Shown here piece by piece: positions 63,930 through 64,000 of a stretch of 64,000 nucleotides of DNA. The position numbers and the translations under genes are program-made. Numbering within the stretch: position 1 is the stretch's first letter; every line of letters starts with the position of its first letter. Source of the stretch: Phoenix dactylifera (Eukaryota; Streptophyta; Magnoliopsida; Arecales; Arecaceae); the NCBI RefSeq assembly GCF_009389715.1, contig NC_052400.1, forward strand, positions 20,553,674-20,617,673, read 5' to 3'. The notes beneath the pieces are model-generated. The model was not told where the DNA came from. It worked only from the letters and a program-made list of their open reading frames with translations, and did no database searches.

Positions 63930-64000
63930 CATGGTCTGCCGTACTAGTCTGTACGGGCCGGTACGTATCGGTACCGGATGGAACCGGTACGGTACAACTA
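63930..64000. mobile_element. GGTACC-rich dispersed repeat cut by window edge
   Basis: The end of the window reads as repeated GGTACC/CCGGTACGG words (for example GGGCCGGTACGTATCGGTAC), similar in style to the repeat near 45.2 kb. Only the beginning is present. Confidence 0.45.

Noticed and set aside
1-64000. tRNA, rRNA, CRISPR, bacterial operons, integrated virus
   Set aside because: I looked for tRNA B boxes, rRNA words, regular spacer arrays and viral replication proteins, and saw none beyond the retrotransposon relics and the weak SINE-like head at 38.76 kb.

Overview
The window is plant nuclear DNA, most likely from a monocot. It has GT-AG introns, plant-specific gene families and long AT-rich spacers full of decayed transposons. 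A palm would fit the low gene density and repeat style, but that is a guess that nothing in the sequence proves. No bacterial, organellar, CRISPR or operon-like features were seen.

Layout. 1-3.3 kb: a LINE 3' end, then a broken WIT-type (WPP-domain-interacting tail-anchored protein) gene. 6.7-7.2 kb: a hAT-type MITE with a perfect 8-bp target-site duplication (TSD). 9.2-14.9 kb: the one complete and apparently intact gene, a P4-ATPase phospholipid flippase of the plant ALA4-7 group, whose ten coding exons join to 1221 codons without a break. 15-27 kb: spacer with two poly-C tracts, duplications, two more LINE 3' ends with poly-A tails, an LTR-like stretch and a Mutator-type MITE with a perfect 9-bp TSD. 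28-30.1 kb: a broken INDETERMINATE DOMAIN (IDD) zinc-finger transcription factor gene with many tiny deletions. 30.9-41 kb: spacer with one orphan exon, microsatellites, an LTR-like stretch, a possible SINE and a 194-bp tandem duplication. 41.5-50.6 kb, minus strand: a lone terminal exon and a broken multi-EF-hand (reticulocalbin/Cab45-like) gene with a 1.5-kb inverted repeat in its first intron. 51 kb: a gypsy reverse transcriptase scrap. 53.3-54.6 kb: nine copies of a 97-bp repeat lying between inverted repeats. 55.0 kb to the window end: the 5' part of an hnRNP/Musashi-like RRM gene whose second intron holds a 2.2-kb hAT element and a dead RTE-type LINE.

Biology. The flippase keeps lipid asymmetry in endomembranes. 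The RRM protein is nuclear or cytoplasmic RNA handling. The three broken genes would have served RanGAP anchoring at the nuclear envelope, transcriptional control and ER-lumen calcium binding. These genes share no pathway. Three damaged genes among two good ones looks like a duplicated segment losing genes (fractionation), although homopolymer-type sequencing error must be excluded for the IDD gene. No new multi-gene system was found. The oddest structures are the 97-bp array inside inverted repeats, the intronic long inverted repeat, and the gene-decay pattern.
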